Source: Citrus sinensis (lineage: Eukaryota > Streptophyta > Magnoliopsida > Sapindales > Rutaceae). From it: a stretch of DNA of 64,000 bases. Below are positions 12,936 through 26,149 of this stretch, piece by piece. The notes under the pieces were generated by a model. That model made no database searches. It was not told where the DNA came from and saw nothing but the letters and a program-made list of their open reading frames with translations. The position numbers and the translations under genes were made by a program. Each line of letters starts with the position of its first letter. Positions within the stretch are counted from its first letter, which is position 1. The stretch is taken from contig NC_068556.1 in NCBI RefSeq assembly GCF_022201045.2, forward strand, positions 23,975,501 to 24,039,500, read 5' to 3'.

Positions 12936-14940
12936 AGTTGCAAGACGTTTATTTCTTATTGTTTTAACTGGCAAACTACAAACCAAATTTATTTCGTTTG
13001 TGCATTAGGGGGGCGGATTTGGTACTCTTGCTCAAATGTCCATAATTTTTTTTTAAAAAGAAAAAAGCTCAAATGTACTCTCTTTTATCTCTTCCCTAGT
13101 TACCGTTGGTTTACACCTCATGACAAGCCAAACGCTAATAACTGAACAAAATTTATTGCTTATAATGGATAAGGTCCAAAAAAGGTGTGGTTGCATTAGA
13201 ATGGCAAAGATTGTGCATTGCAATAATATTTATGAAAAAAATTTCATGACGTTTGCACATACACGCATAGGAGGAAGAATAATTGAAAATAATTTAGAGA
13301 AGAATCTCAGATAGTACCCCAGAATTTCAATGACGGGTTAGAGCTTGCTCCCAAGAATAATTAATAAACATTACATAATTAAAAAATAACGATTTAATGG
13401 GTGATGTTACTCACGTTTTTATTTTGTGAAGTAGGTACAAATATTTAGTTTTAACACTATTTTACAAAGATAATCTTGTTAGAGATAATCTTATATCAAA
13501 GATTGGGACAACTATCAACTTGTGAACTAAGTTTTAAATAGTGAGCAAAAAGATCGATCTGCGGCATGATGGTTGTACAAGATTATCACATATTTGCCTA
13601 TTAAATTTTTGAGTAAGTATATAAGTTAATTTGGGGCAATCCTCAGCTGGCTTTTAAGCATGAGAGCACGAATTAGGCTCACTAACTTATTTCAATCACG
13701 CCACGCAGTTAACTTTTGTTCGTCATTTAGAATGTGCGAAGACACAGCCATCCAGTGACTCCAAAATTCCCTCGACGATCAAACGAACGAGAGAATTAAT
13801 GATCCCCACACAAAATCCGACGGTGGTGAATTTTCATTAATTTCTCAAGAGAATGATAGAACAGCTACGTGAGTGATGGATTGGTGTGAAGCGATCAATA
13901 TAAAGTCAATGTTGTAATGAATGTTCTGCGAGCAAGCATTTTATTGATGATTGTGTATTATGACGATTTTGTTTATTTGTTGGTGGTTGCTGGGGCAAAG
14001 GAGTCCGAATTTCAGATTTTAATGAGTTGATTTTAACCTAGAGTCGGTCCACGTCTTGCGTCATTGTTAGCTAATAGGTTTTTACTTTTTTGGGTTCTTC
14101 CGCAATTTGCATGTTTACGTACTCCTGATAGATTCTTGCATCGTTACATGATTAATCTTTTCATCTTGTGACTCTTGAATATGCTAGGAATTAAACAATA
14201 AATAAATAAAATGAGTGATTTTGAATTTACAGTCTCATAATGGTTTTCTAAATCTTCGTTTTACCTGGATTAATTGTATTATTTTTCTTCTTGCATAGTA
14301 TTTTGTAAGTGCTTGTGTTCTTATTAATTTGCTCTCCTTTCGGCTTTAGCTATCCGCAAAGTAAAGCTCAAGTCCCTTGATCAGTGTTATCTGATTTGAC
14401 TGTTTAATAAATTTCCCAAATAAGGATAATAACAATAATAAGTAGGAAGAAACGAATCTACGAAGATGAAGGAAATGTAGATAAAAAAGAAAAAGAAGGG
14501 ACCACCTCGTGTATAGGTCTGATTCTCATATCATATAAATGGTTATACGTCTTAACTTTTACTCAAAAGTAATAGTTATCTTAACCTTATATTATTGTCC
14601 TCAAATCTTGAGGGCTCTACACATTTGGCTTCTATACAATACATCGGAAATAGCAAGTACTCATTATTTATGTTAATTAAAAGTATTAATTGACTCTTTT
14701 ATCAAACCTCAGTTATAATTACATCAATATCATTTGTCATTGCAAAATGTCCAGGTTCTAGCTAGATGCAACAACAGAACTCCCAAACTCATTACCACAT
14801 GGAAATTAATTTTGTGTAATCACTCAAGTTGATCCGTAGTTTAATAGAGAAATCTCTCAAGCAAGCAGTGAAATAAAAGAAGGCTTCTTTGACCTATCGC
14901 TTACGTACCTTGATAATAAAAAAAGAGTCAATAATTTCCG

Positions 14941-15362
14941 GATTTTGTATGAAAATTGGGGAGAGTTCAGTGCTTATGGCTGAGCTTTGGGCTCTATATC
15001 AGGGTCTAACTCTTGCATGGGAGGTAGGCATAAAAAGGTTGTTGGTTGAAGTGGACAGTCTTTGTATTACGCAAATGATTTCTAAGTAGGTGGTCGTTCC
15101 TAATGTGTTCTATGCCTTAATAACAGCCATCCGGGATTTACTAAGTAGAAATTGGCAGACAACCATATCCCATATATTTCGTGAAGCAAACTCAGCCGCG
15201 GACTTCATGGCCAATATGGCTCATTCAGTCCCTCTTGGCTTGCACTTTTTCTCTAAACCTCCTGTGGGTATCTATCCCATTATTTGGAAAGATTTGTTTG
15301 GGGTTACTCAACCCCGCTTTGTTCCTGTCTAGCTCGTTTTAACGAGCCCCCTCTCATCAAAA
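14941..15362 (+). mobile_element. 5'-truncated LINE (plant L1) with RNase H domain
   Basis: A fragment of the 3' end of a plant L1-type LINE. It encodes the RNase H-like domain found at the C-terminus of plant LINE ORF2 (AELWALYQGLTLAWEVGIK, then VEVDS, IFREANSAADFMANMA). One in-frame TAG at 15087-15089 interrupts the frame, and nothing upstream of the RNase H region is present. The element ends in a short A-run. It is bracketed by a 23 bp direct repeat at 14918-14940 and 15363-15385, which reads as its target-site duplication; the A-run boundary is ambiguous by a few bases. A 7 bp stem (GCTCGTT/AACGAGC) lies just before the tail. Confidence 0.85.
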
Positions 15363-15805
15363 AAAAAAAGAGTCAATAATTTCCGAAGCATAGTGTTATA
15401 AGAATCAAATAATTTCGCTATTAGGGTTATTCTTACACGTCTAAAGGTGCTATAAAATAATACAGAGAATTTGCAGCTGAGGTCAGCAGGGCAGAGGGAG
15501 CAATTATAAGTTGGAAGAAAACTTTTGAGCAACAGCTAGATGTGATCCGAAACTAGCACATCAAATGATTAATTGATCAAACTCCATGCATTTGCCTGCT
15601 GGCCAAGGCCAACCTCTTCACATTTCACATGGCTTTTGCTTATTATGCCTTGTCACTTCTATACTTGAGACATCAATGGAAAGTGGCTATCAGCGAATAT
15701 AACTTCAAATACAACAAACGAACAAAACACTACTGGGGCTCTATGTTTGGCCTACAATTTTATTTGTTTGAAGTTTCAAGAACTGTGTGTTAAATAAAAG
15801 AAAAG

Positions 15806-15830
15806 ATATATATATATATACACACACACA
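15806..15830. repeat. (TA)n(CA)n microsatellite
   Basis: A compound dinucleotide run of TA repeats followed by five CA units, about 350 bp upstream of the HLS1-like start codon. Confidence 0.9.
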
Positions 15831-16184
15831 TTAGCATCTATTGTCTAATATCAGAAAAAAAAATGTGAGGATACAACCATATTTAAAGAAATAACTCTTA
15901 GCTATACATGACAAACAATTTACACATAAGATTTTGAAAGCCCAAAAATTAAGGCAGGGATTATGAGAGAATCCTTGTCTCAGATATATGTACACACCTT
16001 TTTATTATTAACTTAGAGGGATATACGTACGTATCTGCGTGCGTGTATAAATAATTCATGAGCACATGAGAGTGAAATGAGAGGCGTGAGTTTATGGCTG
16101 AAAAGTTTTTTTTGATTTTGCAACCTTAGTCTGGAACCCAACTTGTTTCTTTTATAGCAAGGGAAAAATTTTTGAGAAAAGGGA

Positions 16185-19028
16185 ATGGAGAACAGAGTTC
16201 TGATAAGGGAATTCAATGAAGCTAGGGATGTTGAAGTGGTGGGGAAGCTCGAGAAGAAATGTGAAATAGGGTCTAAAAACGGGGTCGCTTTATTCACAAA
16301 CATGACGACAGACCCTTTATGTAGGATTAGGTTTTATGCTGTTCATGTTATGCTGGTGGGTTTATTCTTTTTCCTCTCTTGGGCAACTGCATATATATAC
16401 ATGCAATTTCTTTTTGTAATTTTTGTGTACATATTTACTTTTATCTTCAACGTACAAACTTGCTTAGCATTTTTCTCCGTGTTTATGATTGCATTACACT
16501 ATATAGCTAGAAATGCAGTGAGAGGCAACTTTATAGACCCCATATGAGATCTTATCAACGAACATTTTAATAATAGTTTGACTGGCTAGACAAGTAATAA
16601 TTATTAATTAACATTAATTGTTTGAAAATGGGCAACAGGTTGCCGAGCTGCGGGAAAATGGGGAGCTTGTCGGAGTTGTGAGAGGATGCATCAAGGGTGT
16701 AGGGACTAAATTTGAGGGACAAATTGTGAAGTTGGGTTGTATTTTAGGCCTTCGAGTTTCTCCGAGGCATCGGTATATACTCTTTTATCTCTCTCTCTCT
16801 CTCGAAGTTGAATATGAAAATTACAATGATCTTTTCTCATTACTTGACTGTGAAAATTTTTTAAGCTTATGATGCATGGTGCTGGTAAATGATATATATG
16901 AGATTTGGTATATCTATAACAAGTTCACTACCACCATGGTGAAAGAAAGAATTCTCTGATAATAATCGCATCATGAATTTTCAAGCCACTTTTTCCTCAG
17001 TGAGTGAGAAAAAAACAGTTTCATTTTAAAGAATGCATGATTTTTAACTAAGTGATCTGGAATGTAGAGAAATGTGTTCCCTTTAACAAGTAATGTTATT
17101 ATAAAGATCTTCTTGATTATTATTCTTCACTTAGTTGAAGAAACATAGTGCTTCAGATTGTTAGAACATAATTAAGATGATTATCCCGTTCTATCAAGGT
17201 TCATCCAAAAAAAATGGTTGGGTGACAACGGATTATTCTTTGGCTATAGGGAGAAAAAGAGTTGCATATTAATTAAGATAACTTTTTAAAACCTAATTAA
17301 GAAAAGAGGAAAAAGAGTGTAATGATCTCCTATTATTTGACAAAATTAATTGATATTTTTCGGATGTTTTAAAACACAGCCAAACCCATTTGGTTCAACT
17401 TTTTTATTGATCTAACTATTTTTGGAATATAAATATCTTTAATTATTTAATGAATTGAATTTTTTTATCATGATTAATTATGAAAAAAAGTAGGGAATTG
17501 TAAATTAAAAAATTATGATGATTCCCTTACTTTTCCATACTTTTTCAACTAATTATGATTAAAAAAATAATTAACTAAATAATTAAAATTATTCATATTA
17601 CCAACATCAAACGACTACCAACAGTAAAATTGTAGGATCAACAAAAAAGTTGACATTGAAAGATATATAAGCGTGTCCTAAAACATTAAAAATTTTGATT
17701 AGTTTTATCAAACAACAATGGTTTCACTCTTTTTCCCTTCGGAAAATTTTATACATATCACTTTATTTTATTTATAAGGAGCCATTAACTCGTTACATCA
17801 GATAAAGAGTTGTGCTTAATATAGAAAAAGATGACAGAAATTTGTCCTCTCTCTACCTACCCACACTCTCTCTTTTCTTTTCTTCTTTATTTCTCTGATC
17901 TTTCTCTACACCAAATATTTTCCTTAGATAAAAGCTTGAGTTATAACTTTCTTAGATGAATATTATCTGCAAATTGCCATTTACTAAGTTTAATGAGTGA
18001 TCGAACTTAGTACAGTATTTACTCATATCAAAGAGACCGTGGCCTTTTTTTACTTTTTTTTTCCCTTAAGAACTAAAATGTAATTCTACACATTTTTTTT
18101 GCTCACATGTAAAAGTTGTATGAACTAATATAGGCGAATGGGGATTGGATTCCACCTTGTCAAATCTGTTGAGGAATGGCTGATGAGAAATGGAGCTCAC
18201 TACACTTTTCTTGCAACTGAAAAAAACAATGTGGCTTCTACGAATCTATTCACTAGTAGATGCAATTACATGAATTTTAGCTCATTATTCATATTTGTTC
18301 AACCTGTTAGCTTATCTCTGAAGGTTCTTTCTCAAGATATCAACATTGAGAAGTTGCAAATAGACCAAGCAATTTCTTTGTACAATAACAAGCTCAGAAG
18401 CAAAGATTTGTTCCCAACAGATATTCACTCAATCTTGAAAGAAAAGCTCAGTTTGGGTACATGGGTGTCTTATTTTAAAGAAGAAGCATGGTTTGATTTT
18501 GAGAACAACAAGGAGAATAATAATGAAGGTACCATTATTGCCAAAACTTCTCCAAGTTCTTGGGTCATGTTTAGCATTTGGAATTCTTGTGAAGCATACA
18601 AGATTCATAAAAGCAAGTCTCATAATCCTTTCTTCAAGTTTTTGCATGCAACTTTGAGCCATGCAAAAGTGAAAATTTTCCCTTGTATTGGCGTTAGAAT
18701 GCCAATAGGTAGCTCTCTTGGAAACCCATTTGGGTTTCTTTTCCTGTATGGTCTTTATGGAGAAGGAGAGAGGCTTGGGGAGCTAATGAAATCTGTGTTG
18801 AGCTTTGCATCAAGATTGGCTGAAAATTTTAAACATTGTAAGATGATTATCACTGAGCTTGGAGTCTCTGATCCTCTCATTCAACATGTTCCCAGAGAAT
18901 CCTCCATTTCATGCATCCAAGATCTTTGGTGTTTGAAAAAAGTGAATTGTGTTGCTGATGACAATAAGGAGGAGAGGATGATGATGGAACAATTTGGTAA
19001 CGTATTCGTTGATCCAAGAGAATTTTAG
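16185..19028 (+). CDS. HOOKLESS1-like GNAT N-acetyltransferase
   Basis: Probable acetyl-CoA-dependent N-acetyltransferase of the HLS1 family, known for apical hook formation and hormone crosstalk in Arabidopsis. Three exons: 16185-16355, 16639-16772 and 18134-19028, with GT/AG borders, joining to 1,200 nt and 399 residues (HLS1 is about 403). The GNAT core crosses exons 1 to 3: VLIREFNEARD at the start, LRENGELVGVVRG, then the acetyl-CoA pyrophosphate loop LGLRVSPRHRRMGIG, which is rebuilt exactly at the exon 2/3 junction. The C-terminal two-thirds is the plant-specific HLS1 region (LGTWVSYFKEEAWF; SSWVMFSIWNSCEAYKI). The 1.36 kb second intron is AT-rich and may hold a small inverted-repeat element. 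No disabling change is seen. Calling it an orthologue of HLS1 rather than a paralogue is not possible from this alone. Confidence 0.92.
17361..17695. repeat. Possible small TIR element in HLS1-like intron 2
   Basis: ATGTTTTAAAACAC at the left and the complement of ATGTTTTAGGACAC at the right bracket about 335 bp of AT-rich sequence. The ends are short and imperfect and no clear target duplication is seen, so this is tentative. Confidence 0.3.
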
Positions 19029-20225
19029 GGCTACAATTTAGAGGGCTTATTTGATCCGTTTAAAAAATAATAATAATAATCTGAGGCACCTTATCAACTG
19101 AGAGTGTAGCCATCAAAAAGCTTGTATGGTAGTAGTACATGTAAACTTTGTATCTCTTTGCATTTTTTCATATGATTATAGAATTTTAAGCTATACCAGT
19201 CTTTCTCACTCAAGCTTTGTGATTCATTCATCAATCAGAACTGTTCATTCTTTTACAGCTGCTATCGGAATCTAACGGATGTGGTTGAAAGAAGGAGAGA
19301 TTATAGAGCACCGTTATTGCATTACACCCGCTTAATTACACCCATTTAATTTTTCATGTATAACATCTGTATATTTGTTTTGAAAAATTATCATATACTT
19401 GATAATTGTATTTAATTCTTCAACACATGTCATGTCATGCATTAAATGAGTATAATACAGTAACGGTACTCTAAGAATCTCCCAAAAAGAAGACAAGAAA
19501 ATCCAATAAAATCATTTAATTAATGTGTTAAAAAAAATTTGTCTCACTATTATAATGGGTCATTTTATAAAACAATTGTTTATGTATTTAAGGCTTTCGT
19601 CCCACTTCGGACTACTTCAAGAACATAAATGCATGCCTCAAATATGGAAGCCAAAGGAATCTCGAATCTCTATCATTTTCAAGAATAGACGACTACTGAT
19701 CATTTAATCAAATTTGCGGTTGCTTTTGCGGTTTTGCCCTACCTTAATACATTGACGTCTCCCGTGATCAGACGACCTGTCGGACACCAATATTATATAC
19801 GCACGACTCGACGTTTAATTTGCTTGGGCCGATTCTTGGGCTTCGAATGTAATTTTAAGTTTTAAATTATTGATAGGAACACCCTCCTTCCGATGCACAA
19901 AGAGTATAGAAGTTCATTGATTCTTTGGATCTCAAAGGTGCTTTTAATTGCTCTTTCGAATTAAAAAACTTGTAAACTAAAGACATATTTAAATAAATGT
20001 TCTTGATCTATTTAGTTGATTTACATGCTACATAATCCAACTTGATATTCTCACTTGACAGTTTTGATCAGCAGCAGTTTAATATTTTAATTTTAGAGTA
20101 AGATGTCACTGTAGCTTTTTGTTGATATACAAGGCAATTAACTATAGACCTATACACAGGGTCTTGTATGTAGTATGCTTAATGCATCTTCTATAGCATC
20201 AACATGAAGTGACTAAATATTGGTC
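19029..20225. other. Convergent intergenic spacer
   Basis: Lies between the 3' ends of the HLS1-like gene and HCF107. It is AT-rich with scattered short frames. I see no supported gene or repeat. Confidence 0.5.
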
Positions 20226-23200
20226 TCAGGCAAGTGTTGCTGCAGTTTTGTCTTCTGGTCTGAAAATTCTTCTTCTTGGATAATTAACTTTCCTCACCAC
20301 TGAAGGGTTAGATGTTTTTTCCAGCAAAACATCAAGCTGATCAGGGTCTAGATTCAACTTGTTCCTAATGAAATCATCTAAATCAAATCCACTTGCACTT
20401 TCCAAGTCATTTCCAACATACAAACCAGAATAAGGGCTGACTGATGCCTCATCATCAGTACTTTCATTATCACCTGGAGAATACTCCGAAGGCTCCTTGT
20501 ATGAGCTCTTTTCCAAGTTCAATAGTTGCTTTATTCTGTCAAGTGCTGGGTCAATGATATCCATGAATCCCATAACCCATGACGCATCATCAACGACTTC
20601 AGTCCGCTGTTACAATAAACAAAATAAACCTTCACAAATGGAAAATAGCACACAATACAGATGCAACACAATGTTTGACCATGGATTACAATTTAGCAAG
20701 ATAACATAAGATGAATTATGCTGACTACTGACCTGCTGGAAGTAGAGATTACGAATTTCCTCTGCACGCACAGAATTTCCTTGATCCTCCTCCAATTGTG
20801 CCCAAGTCATCCATGTTATATAACTCTGAGAATTTATGTTTAGTGACGATCGAAATAATCTCCTCGCTGCTGATAAGTTACCAACTCTCTGTTCAAGAAC
20901 ACCCCAAGCCTGCAGCAGTCAACAAAGAAGTTCAGATATGCAGAAGATGAATTAAGTAGACTATCAGCCTATCCTCGGTACATCATATTACGCAGTGTAA
21001 TAGTTATTACCTGTAGACATCGAGCTGCACTCTCAGTAGTTGAGTCAATTGAGAGTGCCCTTTCGTATAATTCCCTGGCGGTATCTAAATTTCCTTCCTT
21101 CCATTCCATCCATCCCCAAGCCTAAACAGCCGAGTGTTTGTTCAGTCACTTAAGTTGCAATGTACTCACATTGTTGAAAATAATCCAAGAAAGTAAAGTA
21201 CAACATTTACACATACAAAAGGGAACTCAGATGCAGCAATGTGCAAGTTGTTCTATATCAATTTGTAGTCTACAAAGAAATAAAAGAAGCTGGAACAGTT
21301 AACCAACAGATCATTGCTATATGGAAGGGTTCTTACAATCCATACTGGTTGGTGCCTTGGATCAATTTCAGACGCTCTCCTGAACAACTTTCGAGCAAGA
21401 TTTGCAGTTGAGTATTTATATTCTAATAAGGCAAGAGACTGAAGTAGAACAGGATCTCTTGGATTCACTGCATGGCCTATCTTTAAAAGTTTTTTCCCCT
21501 TGTCAATAAATCCCATATTTGCTTCAAAGATTCCCCATACATGCCATGCAAATCTATTTTTGGGGCTTGCCTGGACTGCTCTCTACAAAATGAAAACGGA
21601 AGATGTACGCATACAGTTATTATTATAACTGAAGCTTCACAGACACATAGTATTGCATTTTGCTTTCCAATTTTGGAAGAAGAAAATGAGAGCGATTTTA
21701 ATGCATCCTCTCTATGATATTGAAAGATTACCTCAAATAGCTGCCTAGCTGCAAGGTTGTTTTCCTGTTGCATCTCCATTTGTGACCACGCCTGCAACAG
21801 AGAAAATGGACGCAAACAATAAGGAAGACTCCATTGAAGCCACATCAATGGCAGAGAAGTTAATTTTCATGACAGATTAGCCTGGGAGCTGGACTTTGAA
21901 GACTTACAATCCAACTAGCACAGCTTTTTGGATTACACTTAGTGGCTTGTCGGAATAAGTTGCGAGCCTGCTCATAACGATTTGCTTTAGCTTCCAGCAA
22001 AGCAAGTGTTTGATATATGTATTCATTTCCACCACAAAACTTAAGACCTTTAGCGAGCAGCTGCCTAGCCTTCTTGATATTACCCTGTCTCAGCTCTAGA
22101 ACTGCCCATCCATGCCACGCAGCAATGTGTCCTTTATCAGCAACTGTTGAAGCATCAAATAACTCTCTTGCCTTCCCTATATTCCCTAGCTTATTTTCCA
22201 AAACAGCCCAACACTGTTGCAATAGAATACCTACTTGTCAACTTCACATGTGAGAAATGATCATGGACAATGCAGTCATTCAATCAGTTTCGGTAATCCT
22301 ATCACAACAAAAGAATTTCGCCAAATTTAAAGAGATTTACCTGGTGATAGAATCAAAGGCACCAACAACTTTTCTAAGCTCTCTAAGTGAATGATAGTGG
22401 ATCTCACAAGACTAGATCCAAATAAAGCTATGAGGGTGGTCACACCTCATTTCAGTATCAATAGCATAAAATAGGTGAAGACGAAAATTTATCCACAGAA
22501 CATGGTAACGAACACTCAAAACAAATACAAATTACTTCCAGCAGAGTTCATTTTTCCTTTGGTTATTGTCATCAAGAATAAGTATTGCTTTACTTGTTTT
22601 CTTACAAAACTATATAAATTAACAAGGATTAGAATCCCTTTCCAATCGAGTGGAAAATGAATGCAATCCAGGGATGTTAAGCCCTCCACTATATTATCAG
22701 TAGCATAAACAAAGTTCTAGAATTCCAAATCACACATTAAGTACAGAAACCATAAATACTCGTCATCAGTGCTTTGCTTGGCTACTTGGTTTTCCAAGCA
22801 AAATGAAAAGAAGAAAAATTTAAAGCATTGAACAGAAATTGCAATCTCATTGTAGCATACAAGGAAAAGAACACAAACCTGCCAAATATAAGGATTCTCT
22901 CCTTGGGTAGCCTGGCTACCTTTGGCATAAATAGCTCTAGCTTCTGCTACTTTTGATTGCTTGCTTAGTACCTTCCCTAGTGCTACATACGGCCTCCCAT
23001 CCTCTGGCCAATAATCTATACACTTCATATACAGTCACACACAATCATTATTTAATTATCATCGGCAATAATGTCCAAATATTTCAACAAACCGTAAACT
23101 CAATAATGGGAAATATTTCAAAACAGGTTTCTCCATTCAAATTATTCCAAAATGAAAGTCATTTTACAAGAAAATCCCAAATTCTAAAAAGTTACAACCC

Positions 23201-24475
23201 CATCATTCCAACATAAATGAAGAAATGCTATACATACCCTTTAATTTATAATCAAATTAGAAACTGAAGACAGAAGGTAATTCTTGCAACCACTCTACAA
23301 TTGAAATCCTTCCTTAACCCTCACCAAGCTCTCATCTTATCTTCTTCAAGCTAGCTTAATGCATCTAATTACCTAAACAATTTCTTTTCAAGCTATTTCC
23401 ATAGTCTACACTGAACTCAATTAAAGCTAACAAACAAAATTATATGCACCCAAAAACCACTATTAAACTAATTATAACAATTTGTATATATATATTAGAA
23501 ATATTCTAGCCATAAATTTTAAAGTACGAAAAATCTTTAAAACCGCATGGTTAAAAGGCTTAAAGCTGTAAGCTTTTAAAATCTTTCTTGACTTTCCCAT
23601 ACTTTAAAATTTTTTACCTGAAACTTTTATATATATATATATATTTGAGTTTTTTTAGTAAAGTGGGGGAAAAATCGGGAAAATTTTAAAATCGTGGTGT
23701 TTTAAAGGTTTAAAATTTAGAGTGCTTAAAACGCACGGTTCATGCATTTTTCCGAAAGTTCTAGCACTTTAAAATTCCAGAGCGAACCATTTCTAATAGA
23801 TATATATATATATATATTAGTGAGCAATTGAACACATAGCGGAATCACTGTGAATAGTGTGGAAACTGCACACAAACTAGATAGCAGTGTCGCAATAAAC
23901 AGAAAAGGTACCTTCTCAAGAATCTCCTCGGCTTCTTGGTATCTAAAATTCTTGGTCAAAATCTTAGCTTTATACAAGGCCAAGTCCAAGTTGACTGTAA
24001 GCGGCTTCTCACCAGAACTAGATTCCATTCTCTCCGGTTCAAACATTGGCATCTTCTTCGCAAACTCATTAAGAGTGGCGTCTATGATCCCAGATGAATT
24101 AACCCCACCATCGCCGCCCCCGCTACCGGCCACGTCACCAACTTCTTCATCTGAGAGCTCCTTCACCGGCCTCCGAACCACAAGACGATCTTTATTAAAT
24201 GAGTCTTCCTTCTCTTCGATACCGACATCAGCATTCTTGACAGCTTCTGTCTTGGTGTTGTGCGATGATTTTTGTTGTGAGTAACATGGAGGCAATGTGA
24301 GATGGGTTGTTTTGCATGGGATTATAAAGGGGAATTTGGAGATATGTTTGTTGATGTTTTGTGAAGAAGTAAAGAGATTGAAGTTTGACTTTGAAGAAGA
24401 AGAAGAAGAAGAGGAAGTAGTGGTAGTGAAGAGGTTCATTTCTTCTTTTAACGGATATAACTGTGTGGTTTGCAT
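20226..24475 (-). CDS. HCF107: HCF107-like chloroplast HAT/TPR RNA-binding protein
   Basis: Chloroplast RNA-binding protein; the Arabidopsis counterpart stabilises and activates translation of psbH transcripts for photosystem II. Exons on the minus strand: 24475-23912, 23022-22879, 22213-21908, 21791-21732, 21582-21337, 21121-21011, 20909-20733 and 20606-20226. They join in frame to 662 residues (Arabidopsis about 650). Residues 1-60 are Ser/Thr-rich with a run of nine serines and few acidic residues, as expected of a transit peptide. From about residue 165 come repeated HAT/TPR helices, each with the A-W-x-x-W/A-x-x-E pattern (AAWHGWAVLELRQGN, AWSQMEMQQENN, AWGWMEWKEGN, AWGVLEQRVGN). Repeat units largely coincide with exons. 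The acidic C-terminus ends in FRPEDKTAATLA. The first ATG is used; an internal Met 12 codons later would also leave a transit peptide. Confidence 0.95.
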
Positions 24476-25021
24476 GCTAGGAGGGCTTTGGAAGGGAGAA
24501 GACTGCTTGTGTAAGTAATATTATACTTTTTTTTTTTTTTCACAAATTTAGTAGTAAGATAATAAACGATTAATAATTAAATAATTGTACTACATTTGAC
24601 ATGAATGAGAATTAGAAGCATAAGACAACAGCGTAATCCTTGTTATAAAAAAAATTTATTTTTAAAAAATAGGTGAAAATAGCTATTGAATGTTTATTTG
24701 CTTAGGGCATTCTGGTAATTATAATGATCTGACATTCCCTGGACTGAGATCAGCCACGTCGCTTACTTTCAGGTGGCTCTGGTCTTTGCAATCTAAAGAA
24801 GATTGGTTGCGCCACATGGAAGATTTCTATTGGTGTTATTCTGTTGAATCAAGATAGTTTGTCAACCACTAAGTCCACACTGTATCACATTGGGGAGATG
24901 CAATCGAATACGTCAGCCCGAGCTTAAAATACTTCATTGGGAAGACGCAATCGAATACTTCATAGGAGTGTTAAAAGTCCAATGAGTCACCACCCACGAC
25001 ATGTTTCCAGCTTTCAATAAA
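24476..25021. other. HCF107 promoter-side spacer
   Basis: AT-rich sequence upstream of HCF107 with a T-run near 24527-24540. No gene is supported. It ends at the SINE target duplication. Confidence 0.5.
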
Positions 25022-25037
25022 CTCATTGCTTTCAGTT

Positions 25038-25395
25038 TTTTTTTTTTTTAATATTGTTTATAAAGGGCTGTAGGTATTATAATTAATATTTACACATAGA
25101 TTTTATAATTGGGACCTTCATCGTGGCATGTACTCCTCTGAAGCGCTCCCCAAATTCTTCAAACCCTCTCAAATATTCGAGGGCTGTCCACTCTATTCAC
25201 ATTTCGTGAGGAATAGACTAGCTCCACTCAATTATCATTTCGTGAGGAATAGACTAGCTCCACTCAATTATGTGATAATTGAGGAAGGAGGAAGGATTGT
25301 AAATAAGCCTCATAAATACTTTTATGGAGGCTCGAACCCTTGCACTCATTATTCTAAGTGCAAGGGCTCTCCCACTGGACCAAAGGCCCATTGGT
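25038..25395 (-). mobile_element. tRNA-derived SINE
   Basis: The head lies at the right on the minus strand. Pol III A box TGGTCCAGTGG is at 25382-25372 and B box GGTTCGAGCC at 25338-25329, with a 10 bp perfect hairpin (CCCTTGCACT/AGTGCAAGGG) between them. The tail is an A-run on the minus strand, seen as T's at 25036-25049. Target-site duplications bracket it: CTCATTGCTTTCAGTT at 25022-25037, and the same with one extra T at 25396-25412. The body contains a 36 bp tandem duplication. About 358 bp is long for a SINE, partly because of that duplication. Confidence 0.88.
25200..25271. repeat. 36 bp tandem duplication inside the SINE
   Basis: Two back-to-back copies, 25200-25235 and 25236-25271, each beginning CATTTCGTGAGGAATAGACT, read as identical. 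Confidence 0.9.
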
Positions 25396-25412
25396 CTCAT
25401 TGCTTTTCAGTT

Positions 25413-26149
25413 AAATGAGTGCAATAGAGCCAATTAGATTATAGCGCAGCGGTGAACCATTATTCTTAAAGGTAAGAAAGATTATGAGAATAATTGTTTG
25501 ATTTTTCATAAATTCAATCTCTCTTAATTAAATAAAAAATTATGTGAAGTTAATTTGTAAGTTTTTCTTTCTTTCAAAATGTGAGTGAAGAAGAGATATC
25601 CCTCATCTGTGAGGAATCATATGCCTGGGCATGTATTTTATAGAATAAATATAATAATGTAAGTCCCAAATTATATATTTGATTGTAAATATCAGTGTAA
25701 TGTCTGCTCTAATAACAATGGTAAATATTTGTATAATACAGTAATATGATGTGTAATCAATATTAAAAAAAAAAAAGATTGCAATAGAGAAGCCATAAGT
25801 TGTTCTCACATAAACTTCTGGGGTACCAAAACTAAAGTTGGCAGTAACAATAACCATCTATAATAAAGTAAAATTTACAAAGAGCAACATTTGAATTAAG
25901 TGAATCACTCAGTAGCAAAAAATCCCGGTAACTGTCTTAGCCGTGAGGCTCAATTATTCCTGTTCACTGGCAAATTACCTAGATGCTACTGATATTGCGC
26001 TGGAGAACAAAAAAATGATCTTAAAAAAAAAATCAAAAGAAACTAAATGTGCATAAAAGACTTGAAGAAAGATAATTTGCCCTTCAGAAAGCAACATATC
26101 AGTAATCTGACTTTTTTTAATCCACCAACAACTTTCAATTGTCACATGG
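25413..26149. other. Spacer between SINE and FIP1-like pseudogene
   Basis: AT-rich with no supported gene. It probably includes the old 3' end of the FIP1-like locus. Confidence 0.4.

Larger units (their letters stand above)
12300..16184. other. Intergenic region with small repeats
   Basis: Between the divergent CYP21-4 and HLS1-like genes. It contains the foldback repeat at 12692-12935, the LINE fragment at 14941-15362 and a (TA)n(CA)n microsatellite at 15806-15830. Frames at 12927-13314 are short and featureless. The stretch 13320-14900 shows no gene that I can support. Confidence 0.5.

Noticed and set aside
23850-24284. 144-residue plus-strand frame
   Set aside because: It is the exact antisense of HCF107 exon 1.
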